Part shown: piece by piece, positions 1-11,043 of the stretch
How positions within the stretch are numbered: the first letter of the stretch is position 1
How the letters are laid out: every line of letters starts with the position of its first letter
Source: Oasisia sp. SBJ-2009
Lineage: Eukaryota > Annelida > Polychaeta > Sabellida > Siboglinidae
DNA length: 64,000 nt
Assembly: GCA_964017155.1 (NCBI GenBank)
Contig: OZ024854.1
Location: 55,495,941-55,559,940 of the forward strand
Reading direction: 5' to 3'
Notes under the pieces: generated by a model
What the model was told of the DNA's origin: nothing
The model's database searches: none
Seen by the model: the letters and a program-made list of their open reading frames with translations, nothing else
Made by a program: the position numbers and the translations under genes

Positions 1-226
1 CGGACAAGTCACGAACTTGTACTGTCGAAATTCGTGTGTCTTATTTTTTAAAGGCCGATAGATCGTGCACTAGTGGCGCCCCATTACGTCACAATGATGT
101 TACGGGTCATGTAGCACCCCCTCGCGGATAGATGGCGAACTACAAACTAGGTGAAAGAACAGGTGGAGTCATCTGACGGATACGTATTCGACTAATCGGT
201 CACGTAACTTAATATTACAGCCGGCA

Positions 227-262
<36 letters not shown>

Positions 263-386
263 TGTTTGTGTTTGTGTTTGTGTTTGTGTTTGTGTTTGTG
301 TTTGTGTTTGTGTTTGTGTTTGTGTTTGTGTTTGTGTTTGTGTTTGTGTTTGTGTTTGTGTTTGTGTTTGTGTTTGTGTTTGTGTT

Positions 387-477
<91 letters not shown>

Positions 478-1482
478 GTTTGTGTGTGTGAGAGGGAGAG
501 AATGTGTGTGTGTGAGTGTCCGTGTGTATTCGCGTGTGTCCGTATATGTTCGCATGTGTTCGCACGTTTCCGTAAGTGTGTGTTCGCGTGTGTCCGTGTG
601 TGCTAATTTCGTTTCATTTCACCGCCATGACTTTGTCAAGTTTTTTCATATTTTACTAAGCCGGTGCACCAACTTTGTATCATTTCACAACTTTTTCAGC
701 GTTTCACCGCCATCACTTTGTCAATTTCACTTATTTTTAGGGTTTACATGCCATAACTTTGTCAAGTTTGTCATATTTTACTCACACGGTGCGCCAACTT
801 TGTACCATTTCACATATTTTTAGGGTTTCACCGCCATGACTTTGTCAATTTCATGTATTTTTAGTGTTTACATACTATGACTTGTCTTTGCGCAATCCAT
901 ACACACGAGACTAGGACAGTTTTATGTCACGCGCAGACCATAACTTCCGTTAAAATGACGCTTCCTACCACGTGCAAAACACAACTTCCGTAAAAATGTC
1001 GGGTCACATCAGGACCATAACACAGTTTCTTGCCAAATTACACATTCAATCATAGTGATAACGTTAAAAACTAGTGCCATTTAAAGTGTCCACGCTATAA
1101 CCTGCCAACTTTTCTTTTTTCACTGAGCCAGTGTGCTCACCTCGTTCCATTTCGTAACGTTTCACCGTTTCAAATTTAACTAAGTTATTCTTGTAACTTG
1201 TAGTAAAATAGTATATTTTTCTATTCTACGCCATAACTTTGTCATGTTTTTCATATTTTACTAACTCGGTGTGCCAACTGTGTACCATTTTACAACTTAT
1301 TTTCATCGTTTCACTGCCATCACTTTGTCAATTTTCGTGTTTTTAGTGTTTACATGCCATAACTTTATGTTTATAAGACAAGTTATGTTAAAAAACAAAA
1401 TACAAAACAAAAGTTTACAAACACGTTATGTTTACAAAACAAAACTAAAGGTTACATACAAGTTATGTTTATAAAACAAGTT
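1..1482 (+). mobile_element. Partial arm of a long-inverted-repeat element, cut by the window edge
   Basis: The first bases match 15951 onward, the left arm of the complete element at 15809-25517. Positions 120-215 and 600-1480 match its right arm (about 23200-25330) in reverse complement. It contains the same units ending in CACCGCCATNACTTTGTCAA and the same ACAAACACGTTATGTTTACA words near 1410-1480, after which similarity stops. No coding sequence. The missing outer end, about 145 bp, should lie left of the window. It carries the TG-rich block that the left arm at 15.8 kb lacks. Confidence 0.75.
231..477. repeat. TG-rich microsatellite with a (TTTGTG)n core
   Basis: Positions 231-258 are (TG)n, about 254-393 are near-perfect hexamers TTTGTG, and 394-477 return to TG with GA and TATG variants. 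The long open frames here are low-complexity artefacts. The matching place in the right arm at 25090-25192 is plain (CA)n, so the hexamer expanded in this copy only. Confidence 0.9.
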
Positions 1483-1559
1483 ATGCTCCACTGCAATCAT
1501 GCCTTGATAGGATCCTACTTTACTACTGCGAATATATACAATAATTTTTTTTTACGCGC

Positions 1560-1566
<7 letters not shown>

Positions 1567-1650
<84 letters not shown>
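1567..1650. repeat. (TA)n microsatellite
   Basis: About 42 uninterrupted TA units just after the end of the partial arm. Confidence 0.95.
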
Positions 1651-1654
<4 letters not shown>

Positions 1655-2514
1655 GTCATTCTACTTCGACGTTGCTATGTTTCACCCGGATAAGCTCGAT
1701 ACATTTGTGTACCTTTTGTAACTGCCATTGAAGCTATCGTCATCGTATTTGTTTAAACGATCGTGATGACTAATACTCACATTTTACTATTAGGGTTCCT
1801 GTCTGGAAAGTGAACGTCGGATCAGCATCCCATCCACACAGATATGCCTTTCGTGTCGTATCGTTGAGTTTGAAAGTCGCCAGTATTGTTACGGAATAGA
1901 TGGCTGACCCTGAAAAAGACATGAGTTAGTGAACGACTGATCGACCGACATCAATGCAACGAATGAACTGCCACAAACCTCGACTCTAAAAGGATCGACA
2001 TTTCTCACGAGGGAGACAATTTAGTTTTGATGCAAACGTTGCTGTACAAGAAACGTTAGGGCGTCATATTATTGATACCGATGCTGGAAAGGGAGACTCG
2101 TAAAATGTGTAGTTCCCAATATATTCGCGAGGCGGCGAGACGGGGCTCGCGGTTCACCTGTGTTCCAATTTTCAGCGCAGCGTTGTCGGTGATCGTGAGA
2201 TTTGCTTCCAAAAGGGTGCATGTAGAAAGGTTTATTTATTTAGCAAAAACGTACACAATTTTGAGTTCTCCCTTAAATACTTCTGAAACGATGCTTGCAT
2301 CAGAGATCATTTTCATTCGTTTTATGTTGTGTAGTTTTAGCTCTGGTATCGTGCACAAATATGCTTGAATACATATGTTAAATGTTGTTGTTTTACTGTC
2401 TATTATTATTATCATCCCCTTTTTTGAAAATTTGAACAATGTTTCCTGAGCAAACTCTGAAGAAAATGAGGCGGTATCATCATATATAGTCATGTTGTCA
2501 AACATAATCTTTCT
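1651..2514. other. No recognisable feature
   Basis: Mixed-composition DNA with only short overlapping open frames and no family match that I can see. At its right edge, TTTATT at 2515-2520 reads AATAAA on the minus strand, about 145 bases past the stop codon of the SAP-SWIM-YqaJ gene, and could be its poly(A) signal. Confidence 0.5.
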
Positions 2515-2664
2515 TTTATTGTAAAGCGTCTCAGAACAGGGTTAATTTGTATCTGGTTTTGGTGCTACATAATTCTACAGTGTTTGTATTATAGTTCAGC
2601 CACGCAGTTGCCACTGCATGATTCAACATGTTCAGAATAATTTTCAAAGCAACACATAATACAA

Positions 2665-5155
2665 TTATATTCTGGTCTGTTGGAATAGTTTGGTGACTGT
2701 TGTACTTCTACGACCATATTCAAAGACATATTTGTCTGTTCTTCTGTAATAAAACGTATCCAGCAATTCTTGTCTGAAATACTTGTTGTAGAAACTTGTT
2801 AGCTTTTCAAGCATTCCTTGAATGAACACATCATCCCTCTTCACTTCGATGAACTTAATATCCTCAAAAGTATATACAACAAAATGGCACAGTTTACGGT
2901 TACAACAAAACATTTGTCCCTGAACTTGATAATAATAGTCATTGTTTTGGTCGAGATACAATTCACCATTAACATATCCTAAATAAGGCACTTTTGCCTC
3001 AGAAATGCCTTTTTTACGACAAACATGAGGACATATAACTTCCAGTATAATATTGTCATCAACCACACGGTCTGGTGTGCTAGATATATAAGGCATTGAA
3101 CTTGAAACAAAAGTACCTCAAGGACTGGATTTCACTTATTGTAACTCTTCATATTTATGAACAGCCACATGTTCATACTTGCAACCATGGCGCAGTGGAG
3201 CTGCGTCAATTTGTTTTTGGCTCAAATATGAACGGGCTGGTGCAACTGTGTCTGGGTGATCTGCCAAATAGTCGTGATCGTTTGCCACTGCATATATATT
3301 CGTAGGTGGAATAATGTGAAGTATTGGCATTGGCAGCCCAGCAGATGATGCACCATTGTTGGCTTGGTAATTTAAACATTGATTGTTAAATAATGAGGCA
3401 TATGCTTGTTTCCTAACAAGATGTTGTGGCCGAGGATCGAAGTCCACAAAAGTACGCAGATCCCTGCCTCTCCTTGTCCCTCTCAGGCGTAACTGTGATG
3501 CTTTCAGGGAGGAACCTTTGTACGGCTTGCAGTGATGGAAGGTCAGTAGTTGTTGAGTACAAGTCTCCTTAGTGACAACTTCATGGATTTCCGCAAAACA
3601 CACCAAGCCATACAAAACACACTGAACGTGCTTGCAGTGTGCGTCAGGCCCAGTGCCCACAGCACACTCGCACTGACACTCAAGTACAGCACCTTCCTTG
3701 TCCACTGCCACATCCACCACATACAGCACACTCTTCTTCATCTCAGCAGCACATTTGGCCAATTCAAAGTACCTGTCCCCATCAGATGTAGTCCGTATGT
3801 CCTGTATAGTGCCTTTATCTTGTCTTTGAGTGATGTTCCGAATGGTGCCAGATATCCATTTAAGGAGTCCATCGTTATCCGAGAAAACTGATAATAAAAA
3901 GAAAACAAATGAAGCATTAATCTTTATGTTCACAGCTACATGTAAGTGACAAATATTTACAGCTACAGATGTGGCAATATAAAAACTCATAATTTTACTT
4001 CATAAAATACAGATAATAAATACATATAATAATACAATCTTTATTTAGAGTCGGGTATGACAAACATATTAGGAACTTGTAGTATTCATAAGAATGATTT
4101 ACACATAAATTGAACTGTTGTATGAAGTATATTTAGGTTATTAATAATATAGTGAATATAACTTACATCCGCTTCAAATACTGCGACAAGAGCATACTAA
4201 TGGTTCCACTGGTAGGTGCATGCGTAAATGGGTATCTGTTAGATGACACAAATGTTATTTAGGGTAGGATAAGTGATGGAAAACCATAAACAGGATAAAG
4301 GTATATCTACCGTGTGAGTGACCTCCAAACTGCCAGTCTTAAATAAATATATTTATTTAAAACTACAAAATAACGGTTAAACTTCTTGATTAAAGTAACT
4401 CAGAACATGGTAAAATTAATGGTTCAAAGGAGTGCAGGAAATATGTGCGACAGATACACACCTCCGTGTCAGCATTCATGTCCTTGTAGTCAGCACGAGG
4501 CGGGGTGACAATCGTGTATGGGTTCTCGTCTTCTTGTGCTTCCATGCCAAAGTTGAGATTCCGGTCATAGTGCTCAAGCCTGGAAACAAATGTAAAAAAA
4601 ACATTTAAAAAACAAACATACACTGAACTACAGAATCGAAGGTAAATTTTGACACTGTGGTATCAGTATACATATTCCAAGCACCCCTTCCCCGTTTTTG
4701 CCCCCCCCCCCCACCCTTTAAAGGGAATATGTTTTAACAGCAACAGGAAATAAAGTTCAATCCACTTGTCTGTAATCCCAGATCCAAACAATGCGCTTAC
4801 GAGATGTACGTGTAAAGACAAAAGCTAAGTACTTAAAGTAGACTCTAATCTAGGCGTTGTTACAACAGTGGACCTATGTAAATCAACATTGAAATCATGT
4901 TTTAATTGTATTAAATTGAACACAGGAATATACAGATGCAACAATAAAACAGGCTGATTTAGCGTCCAGACGAAGTTTCTTCAAAGAGAACATGATCGAG
5001 TCTGAGTCTGAGACAACCGTCAACAAGGCCTATTAATCGCTCACTCACCTTTTCACAAGATCTGCCTTTTTCCCTGTTCTTTTCGCCTTCCGTGTTTGAA
5101 GTTCTATTTTCAAAGCCTTTAGTGTCCAAGAACCATAATCCTTTGAGGTTGCCAT
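2665..5155 (-). pseudogene. SAP-SWIM-YqaJ nuclease-family gene, broken
   Basis: Exon 1 (5155-5049) starts MATSKDYGSW and encodes most of a SAP DNA-binding fold. Its donor joins in phase to exon 2 (4579-4462), which completes the helix with LEHYDRNLNF. The last exon (acceptor at 3888, coding 3887-2665) has a SWIM zinc finger (CQCEC...CKH near 3690-3633) and then a YqaJ/lambda-exonuclease-like domain with PYISSTPDR and YYYQVQGQM. Known members of this multi-copy metazoan family are thought to be nucleases derived from mobile elements. Breaks: in-frame TAA (3138-3136) and TGA (3120-3118) between SWIM and YqaJ, and the usual E-V-K-C-P catalytic lysine is isoleucine (E-V-I-C-P). The exon or exons between 4462 and 3888 are unresolved: a candidate around 4173-4238 does not keep phase. 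Possible AATAAA at 2515-2520. It reads away from the P-like element that begins 517 bp upstream. Confidence 0.8.
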
Positions 5156-5775
5156 GTTTTAGATTTGACTACTGTCGCTGCGTAAAACAAAAAACACTTG
5201 AACACCTAAACAATTTAGCTCGCCGAAATATAAAAAGCACAGCTTGGACCGTGAGCCCTGTGCTGCCCCTCGCGAATGGTGGGTTTTGGGCTGCACGAGT
5301 CTCCCATTGTTGTGTTGCCGTTAGCAACGTGCCTTAGATGTACTCGATCACCTGACTTCAACATCATTCTGAGTCTAAAATATGTCTCCGCTGTGATGCT
5401 CAAATATTGTACGATAGTCTTGTGTCGTTCATAATATTTCCATGTTATCGACAAACGTAATTTGACAACGAAGATGGTAGTAGAAGTAAGTTTATTTCCC
5501 TCCCCCACGAAACAGTGATCTTCACTGTTATCTCAGTGAGAGGAGCAACGAAGCCATTTTATATGTGTGAACTGTTGCTGGCAGACACACTAGAGACTCT
5601 AGTAACGGTCATAAGGGCAAATGTGTCCATTTTCAGCGATTCCGTGTAGATGAAACCAGAGAAGATCTAACAGAGAAGGTTCACTTCGCAATTTATAGTG
5701 GGCCGCCAGTTTAGCGCGTGGAGCGCAGCGTGCCAAGCCGACGAATGTGCCGCTTCATTTGCTTGACATTAGACA

Positions 5776-5906
5776 ATGGCAACACCACCGCCAAGTACAT
5801 CGAAAAGTCGATCAACCGGCTCATTATGCGCGACCTACATGTGCAACGAGTGTAAACAAGTTTCAAGAAACAGACATTTCTTTCGATTTCCGTCAAATAT
5901 TGAGAG
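5776..5906 (+). CDS. THAP zinc-finger exon of a P-like transposase
   Basis: ATG at 5776 opens 43 codons ending in a good donor (GAGAG|GTGAGT). Residues 18-26 contain C-x4-C (CATYMC), and residues 34-40 are HFFRFPS, the spacing and hallmark of a THAP DNA-binding domain (C-x2-4-C, then F-H-x-F-P). The second zinc-ligand pair (C-x2-H) should lie in the next exon, which I cannot find; the gap to 6744 holds a SINE and AT-rich DNA. In P-family transposases THAP binds subterminal repeats, here perhaps GACGAATGTGCC. Codons are intact, but the exon probably belongs to a non-functional internally deleted copy. Confidence 0.7.
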
Positions 5907-6039
5907 GTGAGTTGTGATTATACAAGATTTTTATCGTTTCAGATTGACAATCTCCAATTATCGCCCAGCTGTTCAACCTGTTGAAAATAGATCAAGGCTA
6001 CTATTCTAGGCCAGTCTAATGTCAGTTAATGTCAACTGC

Positions 6040-6366
6040 AGAGCGCAGTGGCTCAGGGGTAGAGCTTCGGACTCTCGACTACGAGAACCCGGGTTCGAAT
6101 CCTGGCTGCGGTGTTAAAACCTTGGGCAGGTTTTTTCACTCTACATTGCACCAGTTCACTTAGCTGATTAAATGAGTACCTGGCTATAGACAGTGGTGGA
6201 TATGTGTACGAGCGGCCTTCGCGCATTCATTGTAGCATATGGCTGGATGCTTCCCAGAGAAGCCGAGATGGTGTCTGAGTGAACAGGTCTGCCAGGGAAG
6301 TAAAGTGTAAAGCGCTTTGAGCAGTCCTGAGGACTGGATACTGCGCTATATAAGAACTTGCCTTTA
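6040..6366 (+). mobile_element. tRNA-derived SINE
   Basis: The head has a pol III A box (tggctcaggggtaga, about 6048-6062) and B box (GGTTCGAATCC, about 6091-6101). A unique body follows, ending in a LINE-like tail, GCGCTATATAAG, at about 6345. The head is tRNA-like but runs straight into the SINE body, so it is not a tRNA gene. It sits inside the intron or deleted middle of the P-like element. A more diverged copy is at 15372-15685. Confidence 0.8.
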
Positions 6367-6744
6367 CGTTAACACTCAATGACCCCCCGCCCTTTCCCAT
6401 GCCCTCTGGTGTATGTAGAGCCGTTTATTCCGTTGTACAGTATATCACACAAATTACCAACAATCAATCAAGTTATATACATATGTACCACAGCTCAGAA
6501 GAGTCCATGGACAACATTTAATACATTGGTGAAAATTAATCTCAATCAGATTATGAAAGTACGCACATATGGTTGGTTATATTGTCAACGACATTGAGCT
6601 TTAATTGTGTAAATTATAAGAAATTGTTTTCAGTTTATTGGTTTATTCATAATTATCTTAATCTTGTGGAGAAATGAATAAATTAATGTGTTCAGTTTAC
6701 AATCTTTAATAATAGACATATAATTTCATTAATTTGTTTTGCAG

Positions 6745-7689
6745 GTCAACCTTGCAGCCCAAGTCTGTTCACACACTATGTATGCTGGCATGCATACATT
6801 GGTGGCTTTGGGGAAATTGCCTCAACGCTCGGCACAGACAGCCAACTTCCTGAAGCAGGTAAACGACGTGTTCGACTTCCTGAACGTCCGGGGCTTCACG
6901 AAGGGGAAGAGCCCACTTAGAGGCGACGCTAGTGACATGGCGAAGATCGCCATTTTCCAGGTGTATGCGCAGCGCTGGGTGACGAAGGAAAAACGGCAAC
7001 GCCAGCCATGTTTCCTTGCCCTCGTCCAGTGTCTGAACGCGATACAGACGATGAGCAACGATCTGGTCCAGAATGGCATCTTCTCGTTCCTGTTAACAGG
7101 ACGCGTCAACCAGGACTGCCTGGAAAACTTGTTCTCTCAGGTTAGGGCGAAAGGAGGCCACCGTTTCAACCCGTCCGCCAAGGAATTTGTTTACGCCTAC
7201 AGGGCTCTTGTCACGAATATACTCATGACCAGCATTCCATCAGCGAATTGTGCCAGCGATGGAGATGTGTTGCTAACATCCCTGAGCAATATGAGTTCAG
7301 CGGTCGGCAAAGCCAAGAGGAAGCTGCAACTCGAAGATGTGGACGATGCTACAGTGAACCCAAGTAAACGCCAGCGAACAGACATCGCTCAAGTCACCTC
7401 TACTGCAGCGGAGACATTTGACAACGAGAACATCAGTGACTTCGAGCTCACATGCACAGTGAAAAACGTAGTGTCTTATGTCGGTGGCTACATCGTCAGG
7501 AAGCTCAAGCTCAACGATTCTTGTTCAGGTTGTCTAGCTCTACTCACTGACAAGTCCTCATCAGTGACCGAGGAGAACTGTTCATTCATTTCAAAGTTCA
7601 TCGACACAATGGCAATTCTGCCTTTGGTTCTCTACATGTACCATCATCTTCCTTTGAACAGAAAATTGCAAATTTTGCAACACAAATAG
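6745..7689 (+). CDS. P-element/THAP9-like transposase, C-terminal part
   Basis: The acceptor TTTTGCAG at 6744 opens a 314-codon frame to a TAG at 7687-7689. It matches the C-terminal half of P/THAP9 transposases: a QVNDVFDFLN helix near 6859, the hallmark NQDCLENLFSQVRAKGG followed by FNP (about 7108-7175), then VVSYVGGYIVRKL and a C-SGC knuckle near 7470-7540. The family carries out cut-and-paste transposition with GTP as a cofactor. The upstream RNase H catalytic core and GTP-binding segment should precede this exon and are missing. The frame has no internal stop, suggesting a fairly young copy, but the missing middle makes an active protein unlikely. Confidence 0.8.
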   Translation, partial: VNLAAQVCSHTMYAGMHTLVALGKLPQRSAQTANFLKQVNDVFDFLNVRGFTKGKSPLRGDASDMAKIAIFQVYAQRWVTKEKRQRQPCFLALVQCLNAIQTMSNDLVQNGIFSFLLTGRVNQDCLENLFSQVRAKGGHRFNPSAKEFVYAYRALVTNILMTSIPSANCASDGDVLLTSLSNMSSAVGKAKRKLQLEDVDDATVNPSKRQRTDIAQVTSTAAETFDNENISDFELTCTVKNVVSYVGGYIVRKLKLNDSCSGCLALLTDKSSSVTEENCSFISKFIDTMAILPLVLYMYHHLPLNRKLQILQHK

Positions 7690-8549
7690 TAACTCTGAAC
7701 TGTTGGACGTCTGGGCCCAAAACGTTTGTCATAAATTTGCCAACAGAATGGATAGTGTTATCTACTGTTATGGATAGGGACTGGATGGATAGTACCTCAT
7801 GTTTTTGTCATTTGTAAATATCATCTAATTGTTTGAGTGGTGCGAGAGTAAATATTAAAAAAGGAGATGCCGTTGTATCAAATGTAACACATCTCGCTAT
7901 AGCAGGAGTTGTGTGCCTGTGGCAATTAGAATGTTGAATGCTAAATAACTGAGATTGCTGTCAACCGGTTGAATTGTTCTTGTAGTGGATTCATCTGGAA
8001 ATTAATTTGCATTTTGTTGTGACCATTCCATATGTTAGATGTGATCATGAGTTGCACAAAGCATATCCTTTTTAAGGACAATAAAGTGAATTTAATTGAA
8101 TAATAGTGGTGCTTGACTGAATTAAATTACACTTTGCTAAAGCAACTCATGTCTCATCTCATGAGTTTGATTATTCAACTTGCATGATTGTGTTATCATT
8201 CAGAGCATTTGTACTAGTAAATATCAGTGAGGCTAATTTGTACTGCAGTTTCATCTGGCAGTCTGCTAACAAGGCACATTCGTCCGCTAGAGGCGCTACT
8301 GTCTCAAAATTCAAAATGGAACTGCCGTAGTGAACCTTCTCTATTAGAACTTCTCTAATGAAACATGTCCAAGCTTATCCCATGTGCATGCCTGACATAA
8401 CGTTGTCAACATATGACGGCACGGAAATTACCTTGAATGGGATTGTTCATCTGCCAGTGACATCAAACTGGATCTAGTCTAATAATGGTCATAGACATGT
8501 TCAACCATTTAAGTTAGCTGACGTTGTTGCACGTTTTCCCTTGGTGTTT

Positions 8550-9680
8550 ACCGGGTTATGGAAAGTCGCAAAGTGTGCACACTGCCTCCGAGACAATCCA
8601 TATGTTAAACCGGTGCCAGAAAGTGTCCATGTTCATCCACTCTCAGTGCATGACGCAGTGTCGCATGAACTCAAACGTATGCAAGACACTGCCGTGATCG
8701 AACCAATCAACTCGTCACTCTGGATTTCAAATCTTGATACTCGTCGGATATGAGGTGAAATACGACTGTGTGTGTACACGAAACCTGTGAAGCAGGCCAT
8801 AATTCTGGATAAGTATCCATTGCCGACAATGGAGAAACTGTCTGTCGAGTCTCGCCATTCTACAGTCTTTACAAATCTGGATATGAGACGATGCATGGTT
8901 GAAGACAGAAAGTAAAACATTCATCACATACAGGCATAATTCAGCACCAAGTGCCTTCCGGAAAATTGTGTCTTTTGTACTCAAGAGCACCAACCTTCGG
9001 AACTGCATTGCCATCCATGGACACACACAACAACAGCATGACACTCAACAACAATTGCCTTTAATTACCACTACACTCCAACGGGGGGAAACAACCGAGG
9101 ATCTGCCAGATCCGACGAATGCAAAGGAATTTGCTTCATTTCTGGGCTCGTCAAATGTCTAACTGAAATTGTCCCACACTAATCCGAAACCGCAGGGCCT
9201 CTAAGTCGGCTACGCTGCAAACAAATACCCAGAGGGAATAGACAGACCAAGTCATCGGCGACTTCAAGCAGAAAATCGCGTATGCGCCATCATAGATGGT
9301 TATCGAACATCGTTTCAGTGCGCTGTACATCCCACATTGCAACGGAGTAGTGGAGAGACTGGATTGTATAATTAAAGAGAGTCTACCTACTCAAGTTGTT
9401 GACAGGAAAATGTTCGCAAATGTAGTACGAAGGTCATACAAACTTACCGATCGACCCCACGCACTTTGACACATGTATTGCAACATAGTTAATGCTATAT
9501 ATTAAACCATGGTCTCCTCTTGGAAAATCTGAAACCATCCCAGGCATGTCCACCAAACATTCAGTATTAGCTGACAGGATCGCATACCTTGACAACTTTG
9601 AAGTCGGAGGTCCGCCTGTTCACCAGTAACCACCACGGTACCATCTATACAACCTAGCGAACTAGTGAGCGTTTGTTATT
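8550..9680 (+). pseudogene. Gypsy-type retroelement pol fossil
   Basis: Decayed pieces occur in the expected pol order. Near 8598-8740 is an RT N-terminal stretch (NPYVKPVPESV...HPLSVHDAV...ELKRMQDTAVIEPINSS). Near 8810-8890 is DKYPLPTMEKL...TVFTNLDMR. At 8950-9020 is APSAFRKIV. After 9110 is AKEFASFLG. At 9300-9370 is an integrase-like IEHRFSALYIPHCNGVVERL (family: G-x-V-E-R). At 9598-9630 is a C-terminal FEVGGPPVHQ. Many stops and frame changes separate them, and the central RT catalytic YxDD region and most of RNase H are deleted. No LTRs were recognised. This is an old, dead fragment, not an endogenous infectious virus. Confidence 0.65.
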
Positions 9681-10743
9681 CAGTTGTTAGGTTACCAACT
9701 ATCTGTAAACTCTAGTGACTACATTGTTAATTTGAATGGTTTATATGCAATGTTTATTTCGGAAATAAAATCCATATGTATACATAAAATACACTTATTT
9801 AAAAAAATACAAGTACAATACATAAAATACAATTAAAGCAATTATGGGGTACAAGTAAAAGAATAAATAAGTGAGTAATGAAAACAATTGAATAAGTGAT
9901 TAAAATAATAATTACAAATAAGGTAAAAATACAATAGAAATATCAAGTGAACAATTGGGATATCCAGTATATGTACATGGAGCTTCTAAAATGTATAGCA
10001 GTATGTCCGGGCTGAATTAACTTATATATCAACAGTGTGAGTCGATCATCGAAATGTCGATGGCCTCTCTTGATTCGGCGACAGTTCCTATTTAGTCACA
10101 GCCAGGTGTTATTCTCCAGGTTAGTGGGATTTGTATTGCACATGTCCGGCTTTAGGCGTCTTAGAAATGTACTGTGCCGTGCACTGGAAATGAGCGATAA
10201 ATATATTTTGTTTATGTGAAGCGGGCCGTCTTTCACCCTCAAAATTGCGCATACGCACTATTTAAAACCTATAAATATACCTGGGGTGAGGTTAAATTAT
10301 TGAATTAGCGCAATGAAGCATCAAATGTAGGTAAATATACAGTCACAATGGTAACACTGAGGGTAACATGTCCATGCCATGGGCCATGACTAAACTAAGG
10401 TCATGCATTTGTCCTTTAAAAATCCATTCCAGGAGTCGAGTTCCAAATTGTTTACAGCTGTGACAGTAAATGCATAATAATTGTTGTGTCCCGTATATAT
10501 CCCATTATTGTATAAACAGTAACGACAGTGGCATGCTATTTTATCATACTATTACCTGTGTGGCTATGAACCAGATATGTGGCAGTATGAATTGTTCCTT
10601 TTAAAATGAATATGCATGGTATTTATAAGGAGGGTATGGAGCATAATTATGGATGGAGGGATAAATACAGAAAGTAATCATCAACGAAACCATGTTCCTG
10701 ATGAAATGGAATTCATTCAGAATAAAAGAGATGGTTTTAGCTG

Positions 10744-10793
<50 letters not shown>

Positions 10794-10961
10794 GAACGAT
10801 ACTATTAAAAAATGTAATTGCGTATTCTATGTCTGGAATAGCCAGTGCTTCAAAATGTAATCACATTCGGTTAGACAACGGGCAGGTATATCCGCCATCA
10901 AACATGGAAGTATGTGCTCATATATTATAATGGCAGTGAAATGTGTTATAATACTAGTTAT
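9681..10961. other. AT-rich DNA without recognisable genes
   Basis: Contains A/T-rich low complexity at about 9760-9950 and a (TA)n tract at 10747-10791. At 10962-11035, just before the LINE, is a reverse-oriented motif like a LINE/SINE 3' tail (TTGCGCCTCTGAG...GGCGCTATAGAAATG on the minus strand). Nothing else is supported. Confidence 0.5.
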
Positions 10962-11043
10962 TGTAACATTTCTATAGCGCCTATGTCCTTAAAATAATTC
11001 AAGCTCAGAGGCGCAACAAATAAAATCATTTCTCAATTATACT

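Larger units (their letters stand above)
5672..8342 (+). mobile_element. P-element-like (THAP) DNA transposon, internally deleted
   Basis: The ends are inverted copies of AGAGAAGGTTCACT (5672 rightward; 8342 leftward). A second inverted pair, GACGAATGTGCC, lies inside at 5740-5751 and 8273-8284, about 60-70 bp from each end. Terminal plus subterminal inverted repeats are the known P-element arrangement. Between them lie a THAP-type first exon (5776-5906) and a transposase C-terminal exon (6745-7689). The exon phases do not match (phase 2 into phase 0), and the catalytic middle seen in full-length THAP9/P proteins is absent. The flanking 8-mers, gatctaac and attagaac, agree at only four positions, so no clear target duplication remains. 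Confidence 0.75.

Noticed and set aside
169..823. Long frames of VCVCVF / THTHKH repeats
   Set aside because: Translations of the TG/TTTGTG microsatellite in several frames on both strands; no non-repetitive domain.
4173..4238. Extra exon of the SAP-SWIM-YqaJ gene
   Set aside because: Has AG and GT signals, but no frame joins both neighbours without a stop or phase change; kept only as a remark.
6040..6115. Functional tRNA gene
   Set aside because: A and B boxes are present, but the sequence continues into a SINE body and a related copy exists at 15372; no proper acceptor stem.
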